Part shown: piece after piece, positions 10,352 to 18,498 of the stretch
Layout: each line of letters opens with the position of its first letter
Position numbering within the stretch: the first letter of the stretch is position 1
Source: Candidatus Dechloromonas phosphorivorans
GTDB lineage: Bacteria; Pseudomonadota; Gammaproteobacteria; Burkholderiales; Rhodocyclaceae
Assembly: GCA_016709495.1 (NCBI GenBank)
Contig: JADJMS010000003.1
Coordinates: 1-39,228, forward strand
Direction of reading: 5' to 3'
Length of the DNA stretch: 39,228 bases
Program-made: the position numbers and the translations under genes
Notes under the pieces: model-generated
What the model was told of the DNA's origin: nothing
Database searches by the model: none
The model's input: only the letters and a program-made list of their open reading frames with translations

Positions 10352-11644
10352 ATGTCTCTCAATGACCCACAATGGGGTAACCGGCAACAAGGACGGTAAT
10401 GATTCCAATGGCGGTCCGCGTCGCCCCAATCAGGACCACCGGATCTCGAAGATCTCTGGAAAGATTTCAATCGCAAGTTGAACGGCCTGTTCAATAAAAA
10501 GGGCGGTGGCGGAAATAATGGTGGCGGAGATGGTCCGCGTATGCCGCAAATCGACTTCAATCCCAAGTTTCTTGGTGGCGGTATCGGTTTGATTGCTGGT
10601 TTGGTTGCAGTGGTCTGGCTGGCATCCGGTTTTTACATTGTCGATGCCTCGCAACGCGGCCTTGTGCTGCAGTTTGGCAGCTTCAAGGAAACCACCGAGC
10701 CGGGCCTTCGCTGGCGTTTTCCGACGCCGATTCAGACGCATGAACTGGTTAACTTGACCGGCGTGCGTACCGTTGAAATCGGTTATCGTGGCAGTGAGCG
10801 GAACAAGGTGCTGAAAGAGGCCCTGATGCTGACGGATGAGAAAATATCGTCAATATTCAGTTTGCCGTTCAGTACATCCTCAAGGATCCGGTTGAGTATA
10901 TGTTCAACCTAACCGCAGCACTGACGACGCCGTCATGGGCGCAGCAGAAACATCCGTGCGTGAAATTGTCGGTAAGAGCAAGATGGACTTTTGTTCTATA
11001 TGAAGGTCGCGAGCAAATTGCGACTCAGGCCACCAAACTGATGCAGGATATTCTGGATCGCTATAAGAGTGGCATCATGATCTCCAAAGTCACCATGCAG
11101 AATGCCCAGCCACCGGAACAGGTTCAGGCTGCATTTGATGATGCCGTAAAAGCGGGGCAGGATCGCGAGCGTCAAAAGAATGAGGGTCAGGCTTACGCCA
11201 ATGACGTGATTCCGAAAGCCAAAGGTACGGCTGCGCGTCTGATCGAAGAAGCCAACGGCCACAAGCAGCGCGTGATTGCAACGGCTGAGGGTGATGCGTC
11301 CCGCTTCAAGCAAATCCAGACCGAATATGCCAAGGCGCCGGAAGTGACGCGTCAGCGTATGTATCTGGATACCATGCAGCAGGTTTACTCCAACACCAGC
11401 AAGGTCATGGTTGACGCCAAAGGGCAGGGCAATCTGCTTTATTTGCCGCTCGATAAGCTGATGCAGGCCGCAGGTGCTGTAACTGCCGCGCAGACGCCGG
11501 TTGATTCACCGATCCAGCCGGCAGCTAAGGCAAAATAGTCCGACCTCATCTGAATCTCCGCCGCAAATGGATACTTCTCTGAATAATGCAAATGCACCAC
11601 GTCGTGAGCCCTCGCTGCGTTCGCGTGAACGGGAGAGCCGCTAA
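10352..11644 (+). CDS. hflK: HflK, FtsH protease-modulating SPFH protein
   Basis: HflK and HflC form an inner-membrane cage around the FtsH protease. From ATG 10352 (MSLNDPQWGN) there is a Gly/Asn-rich cytoplasmic N-terminus, a transmembrane helix at about 10585-10640 (GLIAGLVAVVWLASGFYIV), the SPFH domain (QRGLVLQFGSFKETTEPGLR) and a long helical region (AQPPEQVQAAFDDAVKAGQD, IVMVDAKGQGN-like). A TAG occurs at 11536-11538. Shifting one base there continues the protein through a Pro/Ser/Asn-rich tail to EPSLRSRERESR and a TAA at 11642-11644 that overlaps the hflC ATG (TAATG). Many betaproteobacterial HflK proteins end in such an Arg-rich tail, so I favour 11644 as the true end. Confidence 0.9.
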
Positions 11645-12519
11645 TGAGCCCGCGCATTAATTTGATTGGCGCAATTGTCGCCACCATCCTGGTAGTGTTG
11701 GTAATGTCGATCTTTACGGTCGATCAACGCCAGTTTGCACTGGTTTTCCAGTTGGGTGAGGTTAAAGGTCATTACTGAGCGGGTCTGAATTTCAAGATTC
11801 CGATGATCCAGAATGTGCGTTACTTCGAAAACGCATTATCACGCTCGATAATAATGAGCCTGAGCGCTTCATTACTTCCGAGAAGAAGAACGTACTGGTC
11901 GACTCCTTCATCAAGTGGCGCATCGTTGATCCCAAGTTGTATTACATCTCGGTGGGGTGGTGATGAAGCACGTGCCAAGATTCGTTTGAATCAGACGGTT
12001 AACGCCGGTTTGCGTGAGGAGTTTGGCAAGCGAACAGTGCACGATGTGGTTTCCGGCGAACGCGACAAGATCATGAATCAAATGCGTGAAAAGGCTGACA
12101 TCGACGCTCGCACCATCGGTATTCAAATCGTTGACGTCCGCATCAAGCGTGTTGAATTGCCGAATGAAGTCAGCGATTCTGTCTATCGCCGTATGGAAGC
12201 AGAACGAAAGCGCGTCGCCAACGAATTACGTTCCGAAGTTCGCCGAAGCTGAAAAAATTCGGTGCGGATGCAGACCGTCAGCGTGAAGTGATCGTTGCCG
12301 AAGCTTATCGCGATGCCCAGAAAGCCAGGGCGAGGGCGATGCCAAGGCAACCAGCATTTATGCGCAGGCCTTTGCACCGAACCCCGAGTTCTACGCCTTT
12401 TACCGCAGCCTTGAAGCTTATCGGGCTAGCTTCCGCAACAAGACTGATGTTCTGGTCGTCGAGCCGAATTCTGAATTTTTCAAGTACATGAAAAATTCGG
12501 GTCACGACAGCGCAAATGA
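11644..12519 (+). CDS. hflC: HflC, FtsH protease-modulating SPFH protein
   Basis: HflC is the partner of HflK. ATG 11644 begins MSPRINLIGAIVATILVVLV, a signal-anchor helix. The SPFH domain follows (FTVDQRQFALVFQLGEV, IPMIQNVRYFEKRI-like, KKNVLVDSFIKWRIVDPKLY), then ARAKIRLNQTVNAGLREEFG, IGIQIVDVRIKRVELPNEVS and the family end AFYRSLEAYRASFRNKTDVL. About 290 residues, the usual length. The stop is most likely the TGA at 12517-12519, overlapping the next ATG. Four indels, the last close to the C-terminus, leave the final residues uncertain. Confidence 0.9.
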
Positions 12520-12701
12520 CCGCTACACTTCTGATGGCCTTCGCACTGATGTTGGTGCTTGAAGGCCTGATGCCTTTTATAGCCCCGGCGGCATGGCGCG
12601 AAACCTTCCGCCGTCTGGTTCAATTTTCTGACGGGCAGATTCGCTTCATCGGGCTTACCTCGATGCTTATCGGCCTCGTCCTGCTCATGGTTTTTGCATG
12701 A
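12516..12701 (+). CDS. DUF2065 family small membrane protein
   Basis: This 61-residue protein lies between hflC and hisZ, the standard place for DUF2065 (YjeT-like) proteins in proteobacteria. It is almost wholly hydrophobic, with two predicted membrane segments: residues 2-22 (TATLLMAFALMLVLEGLMPF) and about 44-61 (RFIGLTSMLIGLVLLMVFA). A short amphipathic stretch with Trp and Arg (AAWRETFRR) joins them. The function is unknown. The ATG overlaps the hflC end and the TGA overlaps the hisZ start at 12698, so it is translationally coupled on both sides. The frame is intact. Confidence 0.85.
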   Translation: MTATLLMAFALMLVLEGLMPFIAPAAWRETFRRLVQFSDGQIRFIGLTSMLIGLVLLMVFA

Positions 12702-13848
12702 ATTGGCTGTTACCTGAATATATTGCCGATGCGTTGCCGGCTGAGGCTGCACGCATTGAACGCTTGCGTCGGACGGTGTTGGATCATTTCCGTGAACGCG
12801 GGTTTGAACTGGTCATGCCGCCGATGCTGGAATATCTTGAGTCCTTGCTGACCGGGGCGGGGCAGGATCTCCATCTGCGCACTTTCAAGCTGGTTGACCA
12901 GTTGAGTGGGCGCACGATGGGTGTTCGTGCCGATATCACGCCGCAAGCTGCACGAATTGACGCACACCTGCTCAATCATCAAGGCGTTACCCGTCTTTGC
13001 TACTGCGATAGTGTGTTGCATACCTTGCCGGCAACTATTTCGGCGGGCCGCGAACCTTTGCAGATTGGTGCTGAACTGTATGGGTATGAGGGCATTGAGG
13101 CTGATCTGAGCATCATTCGCTTGATGGCCGGTGCATTGGAAAAAATCAAATTGCCGATGAGTCGCATCGACCTTACTACGTTGGTATTTTCCGCGCCCTT
13201 GCAGAGGCTGCCGGTCTGCCACAAGAAGCAGAAGAGAGTCTGCTGTTGCTGTTGCAAACCAAGGATGTACCTGGCTTGATTGACGCTTGTGCCGAGGTGC
13301 CTTCGCCATACCGAGAAGCATTGCAACGCCTGCCTGCGCTCTATGGCGGTGTCGAAGTGTTGGATCGCGCTACTGCCGAATTGCCGGCATTGCCAGCCAT
13401 ATCCGCTGCGCTGGAAGGTTTGCGACATCTGATCGCGAGTGCGCCGGAATTGCCGTTCTCTGTTGATTTGTCGGATTTGCGCGGCTATCACTATCACAAT
13501 GGCGTTGTCTTTGCTGCTTATTGCCCGGATTACCCGGCCGCAATTGCGCTCGGCGGCCGTTATGACGGCGCCGGTAAGGCCTTTGGTCGCGCTCGTCCGG
13601 CCACAGGTTTTTCAATGGATTTGCGCGAAGTTGCCCGCCTTGTGCCGGCGATGAAGAGTCAGGGGGCTGTGCTGGCTCCTGCACCACAAGACAGGCTGCT
13701 CGCCGCGCACATTGCAGCGCTGCGCGAACAGGGGGAAACTGTCGTCGAATTACTGCCGTCTGAAACCGCTTGCGAGGGGCCTCTGTGCGATCGCAAGCTG
13801 GCTAAAGTTGGCGAACGCTGGATTATTGAAGCTATTCAAGAGGACTAA
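12698..13848 (+). CDS. hisZ: ATP phosphoribosyltransferase regulatory subunit HisZ
   Basis: HisZ is a catalytically inactive HisRS paralogue that binds short-form HisG and allows histidine feedback at the first step of histidine synthesis. From ATG 12698: MNWLLPEYIADALPAEAARI, motif-2-like VRADITPQAARIDAHLL, ISAGREPLQIGAELYGYEGI, then after one frameshift at about 13180 LRGYHYHNGVVFAAYCPDYP, ALGGRYDGAGKAFGRARPAT and TGFSMDLREVARLVP. The end is WIIEAIQED, TAA 13846-13848. The reconstructed length of about 383 matches HisZ and is shorter than hisS in this window. HisZ is normally encoded next to purA in betaproteobacteria. Confidence 0.92.
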
Positions 13849-13849
13849 A

Positions 13850-15162
13850 ATGGCAAAAAAATGTCATCGTGGTGGGTACGCAATGGGGCGACGAGGGAAA
13901 AGGCAAGATCGTCGACTGGCTGACCGATCATGCACAGGGAGTGGTGCGTTTTCAGGGGCGGTCATAATGCCGGCCATACGCTGGTGGTTGGCGAGCAGGT
14001 TTACAAGTTGAATCTGGTACCGTCCGGCATCGTGCGTGATGGTGTGAAGTGCTATATCGGTAATGGTGTCGTGCTCGATATTCACCACCTGCTGTCGGAA
14101 ATTGCCGAACTGGAAAAAGGCGGTATTGATGTTCGCTCACGCCTCAAGATCAGCCCGGGCTGCCCGATCATCCTGCCTTACCATTCCGCCATCGACAAGG
14201 CGCGTGAGTCGGTCAAGGCGGAAGACAAGAAAATTGGCACGACCGGCAAGGGCATTGGCCCAACCTATGAAGATAAGGTATCGCGCCGTGGCCTGCGGGT
14301 TTATGACCTGTTCAATCCCGAGCGTTTTGCCGAGAAGCTGAAGGAAGTCCTCGAGTATCACAATTTCGTCCTTACCCAGGTACTTCAAGGCGCCAGCAGT
14401 CGATTATCAAATGGTCCTACGATCAGGCGATGGCCGATGCCGAGCAGATCAAGCCTTTGGTGGCTGACGTATCTGCTGCGCCATACGAAGCCAATCAGGC
14501 TGGTCAGAACATGCTGTTTGAAGGTGCTCAGGGCACCTTGCTTGATATCGACCACGGCACCTATCCGTTTGTCACTTCATCCAACTGCGTAGCCGGTCAG
14601 GCCGCTGCGGGTGCGGGTGTCGGGCCGGGTATGCTGCATTACGTGCTGGGTATCACCAAGGCTTACTGCACGCGGGTTGGTGGCGGTCCATTCCCGAGTG
14701 AACTGGATATCGAAACTGAAGGTGTGCCGGGCTACCAGATGTCGCAGGTCGGCAAGGAGTTCCGGTACGGTGACTGGGCGCAAGCGTCGTTGTGGCTGGT
14801 TTGATGCGGCAGCTTTGCGTCGTTCTGGTCGGATCAATGGTTTGACCGGTTTGTGCATCACCAAGCTGGATGTGCTGGATGGTTTGAAGGAGCTCAATAT
14901 CTGTACCGGCTACAAGCTGGATGGCAAGATCATTGACCTGTTGCCCATCGGTGCCGATGAAGTGGCTCGCTGCGAACCGATTTACGAAACCATGCCGGGC
15001 TGGAGTGGTACCACCTTCGGCGTCAAGCGCTGGGAAGAGTTGCCGGCTAATGCTCAGGCCTATCTGAATCGTCTTGAAGTGCTTTGTCAGGTGCCAATCG
15101 CCATTGTCTCGACTGGTCCGGAACGTGAAGAGACCATCCTCAAGCAACACCCGTTCAATTAA
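13850..15162 (+). CDS. purA: Adenylosuccinate synthetase PurA
   Basis: PurA couples GTP hydrolysis to formation of adenylosuccinate from IMP and aspartate. From ATG 13850 (one base after hisZ): NVIVVGTQWGDEGKGKIVDW (P-loop-like GDEGKGK), GGHNAGHTLVVG, GIVRDGVKCYIGNGVVLDIH, GTTGKGIGPTYEDKVSRRGL, MLFEGAQGTLLDIDHGTYPF, VTSSN, GITKAYCTRVGGGPFPSELD, GLCITKLDVLDGL and the C-terminal GPEREETI. Stop TAA 15160-15162. At least four frame changes (about 13865, 13945, 14395, 14765). A strong terminator follows. Confidence 0.94.
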
Positions 15163-15190
15163 TCGGGCTTTTGCCAGAAATGTTGCGGTC

Positions 15191-15215
15191 AACGGGCTTT
15201 CGGGCCCGTTTTTTA
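15191..15215 (+). terminator. Rho-independent terminator after purA
   Basis: A 7-bp stem AACGGGC / GCCCGTT (15191-15197 and 15204-15210) closes a 6-nt loop and is followed by a run of T from 15209. It sits 30 bases after the purA stop. The TAA of the opposing M23 peptidase gene falls in the same T-rich stretch (15213-15215 on the plus strand), so the two genes converge here. Confidence 0.85.
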
Positions 15216-15988
15216 TTTCCAAAATCGGCGGAGCCTTGCCGGGAGAACGATAGTCGGCGGTGACTTTTTGCAGATACTGCGGCGTAAAAACATAAGCCGG
15301 ATTGCCGACATAAAAGCGGATTGGAACGGAAATATTCCCGAATCCATCACTCTTGCGCAGTAATTGATGCACGGCAAAATGCAGGTGAGGGCCGGAGGAA
15401 TATCCCGTCGAGCCTGAATAGCCAATCACCGTTCCTGCTTCAACACGTTGTCCGACGCCGACCAGAACGCCTCTGGGGGCAAGATGGGCATAGGTGGCGA
15501 TGCTGTCGTCTGCATGCAGGATATGGATATGGTTGGCCATACTGAGCATGGTCTTGTCCTGCCCGCCGATTGATTGGCCCCCTCAGCCAGAAATCACGAC
15601 CCCTTTTCGTGCGGCAACGATCAAGGTGTTTTCCGGCATTGTGAAATCGATTGCCTGCTCGCTATCCGGCGTATTGTGCGTTGTCATTGGGCCGCCGGGA
15701 GCCTGCCCAATGACAAAACTGCGATCATCCTCAAATGGCAAGCGATAGAGTGCGCCGGAGTCATGACTCGCGCGAAAATTGCCGGGATGAAAGCGGTTTT
15801 GTGTTGAAAACCGAAAACTACGCCCAGGGTTGGCGGCACGGATAGTGGCGAGCGTTGTATCGCTGTTTGGTCGGCTCACCGCGAACAACGGGAAACTCTG
15901 GTCGCTACTAATATTTTCAACTGAAGTCAGGGAAACCTGTACGGAAACGGGCGCGTGCCCACGGTTGTGCGCAATGATCTGGTAGCTC
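15213..15988 (-). pseudogene. M23 family metallopeptidase, C-terminal part (split by IS)
   Basis: This is the C-terminal portion of a secreted LytM/M23 zinc endopeptidase that cleaves peptidoglycan cross-links. Reading from the IS border: SYQIIAHNRGHAPVSVQVSL, an Ig-like N-domain. Next is the M23 zinc site THNTPDSEQAIDFTMPENTL (H and D ligands) and VAARKGVVISG. After a frameshift at about 15580 come HILHADDSIATYAHLAPRGV, VEAGTVIGYSGSTGYSS and GPHLHFAVHQ (the HxH motif). The stop is probably TAA at 15213-15215, reached after another indel near 15235; without it the frame would run into purA. Its N-terminus lies on the far side of the insertion sequence at 17262-17392. Confidence 0.82.
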
Positions 15989-16035
15989 AGAGGTGGCTCC
16001 GCGAATCCGGACATCCGGTTAAGTGAATTCTCTGC
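15989..16035. repeat. IS3-family left inverted repeat
   Basis: Imperfect terminal inverted repeat. It matches the reverse complement of 17207-17261 in three blocks (AGAGGTGGC-CCGCG, GGACA, AAGTGA-CTCTGC). The left copy is about 8 bases shorter, with gaps near GGACAT and CCGGTT. Confidence 0.7.
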
Positions 16036-16076
16036 TTCAATGGGCGATGGAAATCGCCTACCAAGGAGCAGAAGCA

Positions 16077-16379
16077 ATGAGAAGACCCCGCCGTAACCAC
16101 ACAGCCGCCTTCAAGGCCAAAGTGGCGATTGCCGCCCTCAAGGGTGACGAGACACTGGCCACGTTAGCGGAGAAGTTTGATATTCATCCGAACCAGATCA
16201 CGCAATGGAAGACGCAACTGCTCGAGAACGCCTCGGGTGTCTTTGCTACGGCAGCCGAGAAGCAGTCGGCCACGCCTGACCTGAAGGATTTGCATGCAAA
16301 GATCGGCCAGCAGGCGTTGGAGATCGATTTTTTGGCCGGCGCGCTCGGTCGCATCGGCGATGCGAGCGCAAAACGATGA
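16077..16379 (+). CDS. IS3-family transposase OrfA (HTH)
   Basis: A 100-residue DNA-binding protein of an IS3-family element. The ATG at 16077 is preceded by AAGGAG at 16062-16067. It shows the HTH_Tnp_1 fold: RRNHTAAFKAKVAIAALKGD, then a recognition helix region FDIHPNQITQWKTQLLENAS, then a C-terminal leucine-rich segment (LHAKIGQQALEIDFLAGAL) typical of OrfA oligomerisation. The TGA (16377-16379) overlaps the OrfB ATG at 16376. In this family a -1 ribosomal frameshift near the overlap usually makes the OrfAB transposase; the A-rich gcaaaacgatga at about 16368-16379 is the likely place. Confidence 0.93.
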   Translation: MRRPRRNHTAAFKAKVAIAALKGDETLATLAEKFDIHPNQITQWKTQLLENASGVFATAAEKQSATPDLKDLHAKIGQQALEIDFLAGALGRIGDASAKR

Positions 16380-17203
16380 TCGACAAAGCCCACGATCTGC
16401 CTGTCGTCAGGCAAGTCCAGTTGCTTGAACTTTCCCGCTCTTCTGTCTATTACCAACCGCAGCCAATCCCCGAAGACGATCTTCGGTTGATGCGGAGAAT
16501 TGATGAGCTGCATTTGGAACACCCCTTTGCCGGGGCGCGGATGCTGCGCGACATGCTCAAGCTGGAAGGGCATGAGATCGGCCGCAAACATGTCGGCACG
16601 CTGATGAAGAAGCTCGACATCCAGGCCATCTACCGCAAAGCCAACACCAGCCGGCGCAACCAGGCGCACCGCATTTATCCCTATCTGCTGCGGGATCTCA
16701 GCATCGACCGTCCGAATCAGGTCTGGGCGATGGATACCACTTACATTCCAATGCGCCGTGGCTTCGTCTATCTGAGTGCCGTCCTTGATTGGGCCACCCG
16801 CCGTGTGCTGGCCTGGCGGCTGTCGAACAGCCTGACCGCTGATCCCTGCGTCGAGGCTCTGGAAGAGGCCATCCTGAAATATGGGGCGCCGGAGATCATG
16901 AACACCGACCAAGGCAGCCAATTCACCAGTTCCGCCTTCATTGGTCTGCTACAGGAGCACAGCATTCAGGTCAGCATGGATGGTAAGGGATGTTGGCGCG
17001 ATAACGTCTTCGTTGAGCGCCTCTGGAAATCGGTCAAGTATGAGGAGATTTACCTGCACGGCTACGACGCCGTTTCCGAGGTCCGGCAAGCACTGGTCAG
17101 CTATTTCGATTTCTACAATCGCCGTCGCCCGCACTCAACGCTTGACGGGCAAACACCAGATACGGCTTACTTCAACCAGCCGCTGCTCTCCGCAGCGGCT
17201 TAA
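16376..17203 (+). CDS. IS3-family transposase OrfB (DDE integrase core)
   Basis: A 275-residue catalytic subunit of the IS3-family transposase. An HTH_21-like region (HPFAGARMLRDMLKLEGHEI) precedes the retroviral-type integrase core with the DDE triad: first Asp in QVWAMDTTYIPM (about residue 122), second in IMNTDQGSQFTS (about 181), and Glu in NVFVERLWKSVKYEE (about 217). The final FYNRRRPHSTLDGQTPD is the usual IS3 C-terminal signature. The frame is intact, in contrast to the fragmented core genes on both sides. Confidence 0.95.
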   Translation: MIDKAHDLPVVRQVQLLELSRSSVYYQPQPIPEDDLRLMRRIDELHLEHPFAGARMLRDMLKLEGHEIGRKHVGTLMKKLDIQAIYRKANTSRRNQAHRIYPYLLRDLSIDRPNQVWAMDTTYIPMRRGFVYLSAVLDWATRRVLAWRLSNSLTADPCVEALEEAILKYGAPEIMNTDQGSQFTSSAFIGLLQEHSIQVSMDGKGCWRDNVFVERLWKSVKYEEIYLHGYDAVSEVRQALVSYFDFYNRRRPHSTLDGQTPDTAYFNQPLLSAAA

Positions 17204-17206
17204 CCC

Positions 17207-17261
17207 GCAGAGAGTCACTTAAGAAAACCGAATTTCTGTCCAACTACGCGGGGCCACCTCT
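17207..17261. repeat. IS3-family right inverted repeat
   Basis: Right terminal inverted repeat, running from GCAGAGAGTCACTT to CCGCGTAGTT's complement and ending GGGGCCACCTCT. Its reverse complement matches 15989-16035 with gaps. Confidence 0.7.
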
Positions 17262-17392
17262 CTCTGCCCAACTTTTTCTGTAGTAACAGTGAATGGGTAA
17301 AGCGTCGCTGCCAGTGCACAATGACTCGCAAAATGCGCCAGTAAAAACAATACCCAGTTATGACGAACGAAGTACCCAAGGCTGATATTCAT
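17262..17392 (-). pseudogene. M23 family metallopeptidase, N-terminal part (signal peptide)
   Basis: This is the detached N-terminus of the peptidase gene whose C-terminal part lies at 15213-15988. The minus-strand ATG at 17390-17392 starts MNISLGYFVRHNWVLFLLAH, continues FASHCALAA (a signal peptide with an ALA-A type cleavage site) and then TLYPFTVTTEKVGQRE before running into the insertion sequence. The mature start followed by an Ig-like domain fits the architecture of this M23 group. The exact reading frame across the original junction cannot be restored because indels are frequent here. Confidence 0.7.
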
Positions 17393-17428
17393 TAACCAGA
17401 GACCAAACCCAAAGCAGAGCGATGCAGT

Positions 17429-17836
17429 TTAAGACGCCTGGTTTTGGAAGGCTACTTTAACGGGGGGAGCCACGGGCTGCCAGCCTTCGGACAAACCCGC
17501 ACATAGGGGTAATAGTTGCCGGAAGAATTGCAGAAATACCAGTTTCCTGAATCGGGCGGCGGCGCTACGGGTTGGGGGCGCGCTATAAACATAAGCCGGG
17601 CGTGGCTGGTAGCTTTGATAGGCGGCAGCACCAATTGCCAGCCCCGTAATCGCCAGAACAGCAGCCGGTACCCCCAGTTTCGACCATGATTATGATGTTG
17701 TTGCGGTGCATTGTAGTAGCCGCGATATTACCATGGTCATGATGACCACGGTCGTAGTAGCCGCGATCAGCCCGAGCGTTACCAATCAGGCTGATGGAAA
17801 GAAGCAGGTGAGACTCAGTGCATTGCGGATTTTCAT
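17429..17836 (-). CDS. Small exported protein, Pro/Tyr-rich, unknown function
   Basis: The minus-strand ATG at 17834-17836 begins KIRNALSLTCF..SISLIGN followed by ARAD, a signal peptide. A His/Tyr/Gly-rich stretch follows (GYYDRGHHDHGN), then a second hydrophobic helix (VPAAVLAITGLAIGAAAYQS). The C-terminal domain contains SGNWYFCNSSGNYYPYVRVC and EGWQPVAPPVK. The end matches a recurrent proteobacterial pattern (YFC..S..YYPYV..C..GW) found in small cell-envelope proteins of unknown role. Three frame changes are needed. The stop is TAA at 17429-17431 or TAG at 17452-17454 depending on the last indel. Confidence 0.65.
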
Positions 17837-17998
17837 GGCTTTGGTGGAATTCGTTGTTATCACAAGCCAAATAACGCAGGGAGTGCTCGAGGATGACGCA
17901 ATGCCTTGTTGCAATTGTCAGCAATTGTTTCGGGGCGCTTATGAGACAATGCCGGGGCGCTGAAGCCGTGCTGCAGCGTAAAGAAATGGCCGGCAATG

Positions 17999-18025
17999 AA
18001 AAAAGGCCTTGATTAACAAGGCCTT
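17999..18025 (-). terminator. Displaced tRNA-Leu terminator (chromosomal side)
   Basis: A perfect 9-bp stem AAGGCCTTG / CAAGGCCTT (18003-18011, 18017-18025) with loop ATTAA, followed on the minus strand by six T (plus-strand A at 17999-18004). It lies just outside the left border repeat, where the terminator of the tRNA-Leu gene would stand before the island inserted. It could also serve nothing now. Confidence 0.75.
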
Positions 18026-18038
18026 CGATCAAGATTGC

Positions 18039-18058
18039 TTGGTGCCCAGGAAGGGACT
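18039..18058. repeat. Left attachment-site repeat (distal copy)
   Basis: A 20-bp copy of the tRNA-Leu 3' end (TTGGTGCCCAGGAAGGGACT), identical to 34486-34505. Beyond base 18058 the match to the tRNA stops (gcattc against cgaacc). Immediately inside lies GGCACCAAATATA at 18067-18079, the reverse complement of 34481-34493. Confidence 0.9.
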
Positions 18059-18132
18059 GCATTCTAGGCACCAAATATAAATCAAGTTATTGATTTATAT
18101 GGAATTAATCTTCCGGGTGACAGCATAAAATT

Positions 18133-18160
18133 TCACTTTGTGTATCACCTGTGTAGCACC
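18133..18160. promoter_or_regulatory. Putative integrase arm-type site, left end
   Basis: TCACTTTGTGTATCAC (18133-18148) is repeated exactly at 34408-34423 near the opposite end of the island. Here it is followed by a related unit GTGTAGCAC, giving tandem GTGTA(T/G)CAC units 11 bases apart. Location near both att sites suggests arm-type integrase binding; this is inference. Confidence 0.5.
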
Positions 18161-18221
18161 CAGCATACCACAAGTACACCAAACGCCTTGCTTATTGGGT
18201 AAGGGGGCACCTTAGGGAGAT

Positions 18222-18381
18222 ATTTTAGCAGTTCGCCCAAAGCACGGAGTCGGATTCTGGAAGGGTACTTGATGATCGATCACGTTCACATGCTGATTGC
18301 GATACCAGCAATTGCTTGTGCAGCAAAAGGAGCTTGCTGCTCTCAAGGAAATGCTTGAGGCCCAGGAGGGGGAAAATACTT
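18222..18381 (+). pseudogene. IS200/IS605-type (Y1, HUH) transposase remnant
   Basis: One frame at about 18246-18312 reads RSRILEGYLMIDHVHMLIAI followed by P. This is the HUH signature region of the small TnpA transposases of IS200/IS605 elements (family pattern E-G-x-L-M-x-D-H-V-H-M-L-I). No start, no catalytic Tyr segment and no element ends are present. A second open stretch right after it (18316-18381, LVQQKELAALKEMLEAQEGE, ending ENT and a TAG) is unrelated to TnpA and looks like the coiled-coil tail of another lost gene. The region is decayed island-border sequence. Confidence 0.55.
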
Positions 18382-18498
18382 AGTTGGTTTTGGGAGTTAA
18401 AAATATTGAACTTGTTGTCAAAATTTTAGGTTGATCTTTCAACTTTGACAGGAATATTTGTGCCCAGCTAAATTTAATCACCATTTTTAAGATGAGTT

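Larger units (their letters stand above)
15989..17261 (+). mobile_element. IS3-family insertion sequence inside the M23 peptidase gene
   Basis: This is a complete IS of about 1.27 kb with two overlapping frames (HTH OrfA and DDE OrfB) bounded by imperfect inverted repeats. The left end reads AGAGGTGGCTCCGCG and the right end, reverse-complemented, AGAGGTGGCCCCGCG. Both continue into related sequence ending AAGTGA..CTCTGC. The trinucleotide ctc occurs directly outside both ends (15986-15988 and 17262-17264), a possible 3-bp target duplication. The outer eight bases might belong to the target instead, which would put the ends at TGG..CCA (15994-17256). Both transposase frames are intact. Confidence 0.85.

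Noticed and set aside
14653..15549. Long minus-strand frame running from the M23 peptidase through the terminator into purA
   Set aside because: Only the part above 15213 matches the peptidase family. The rest is the shadow of purA and exists because an indel removes the true stop at 15213-15215.
18039..18085. A second, truncated tRNA gene at the left island border
   Set aside because: Only the 20-bp 3' end is present; there is no anticodon arm or D arm. It is an attachment-site copy.
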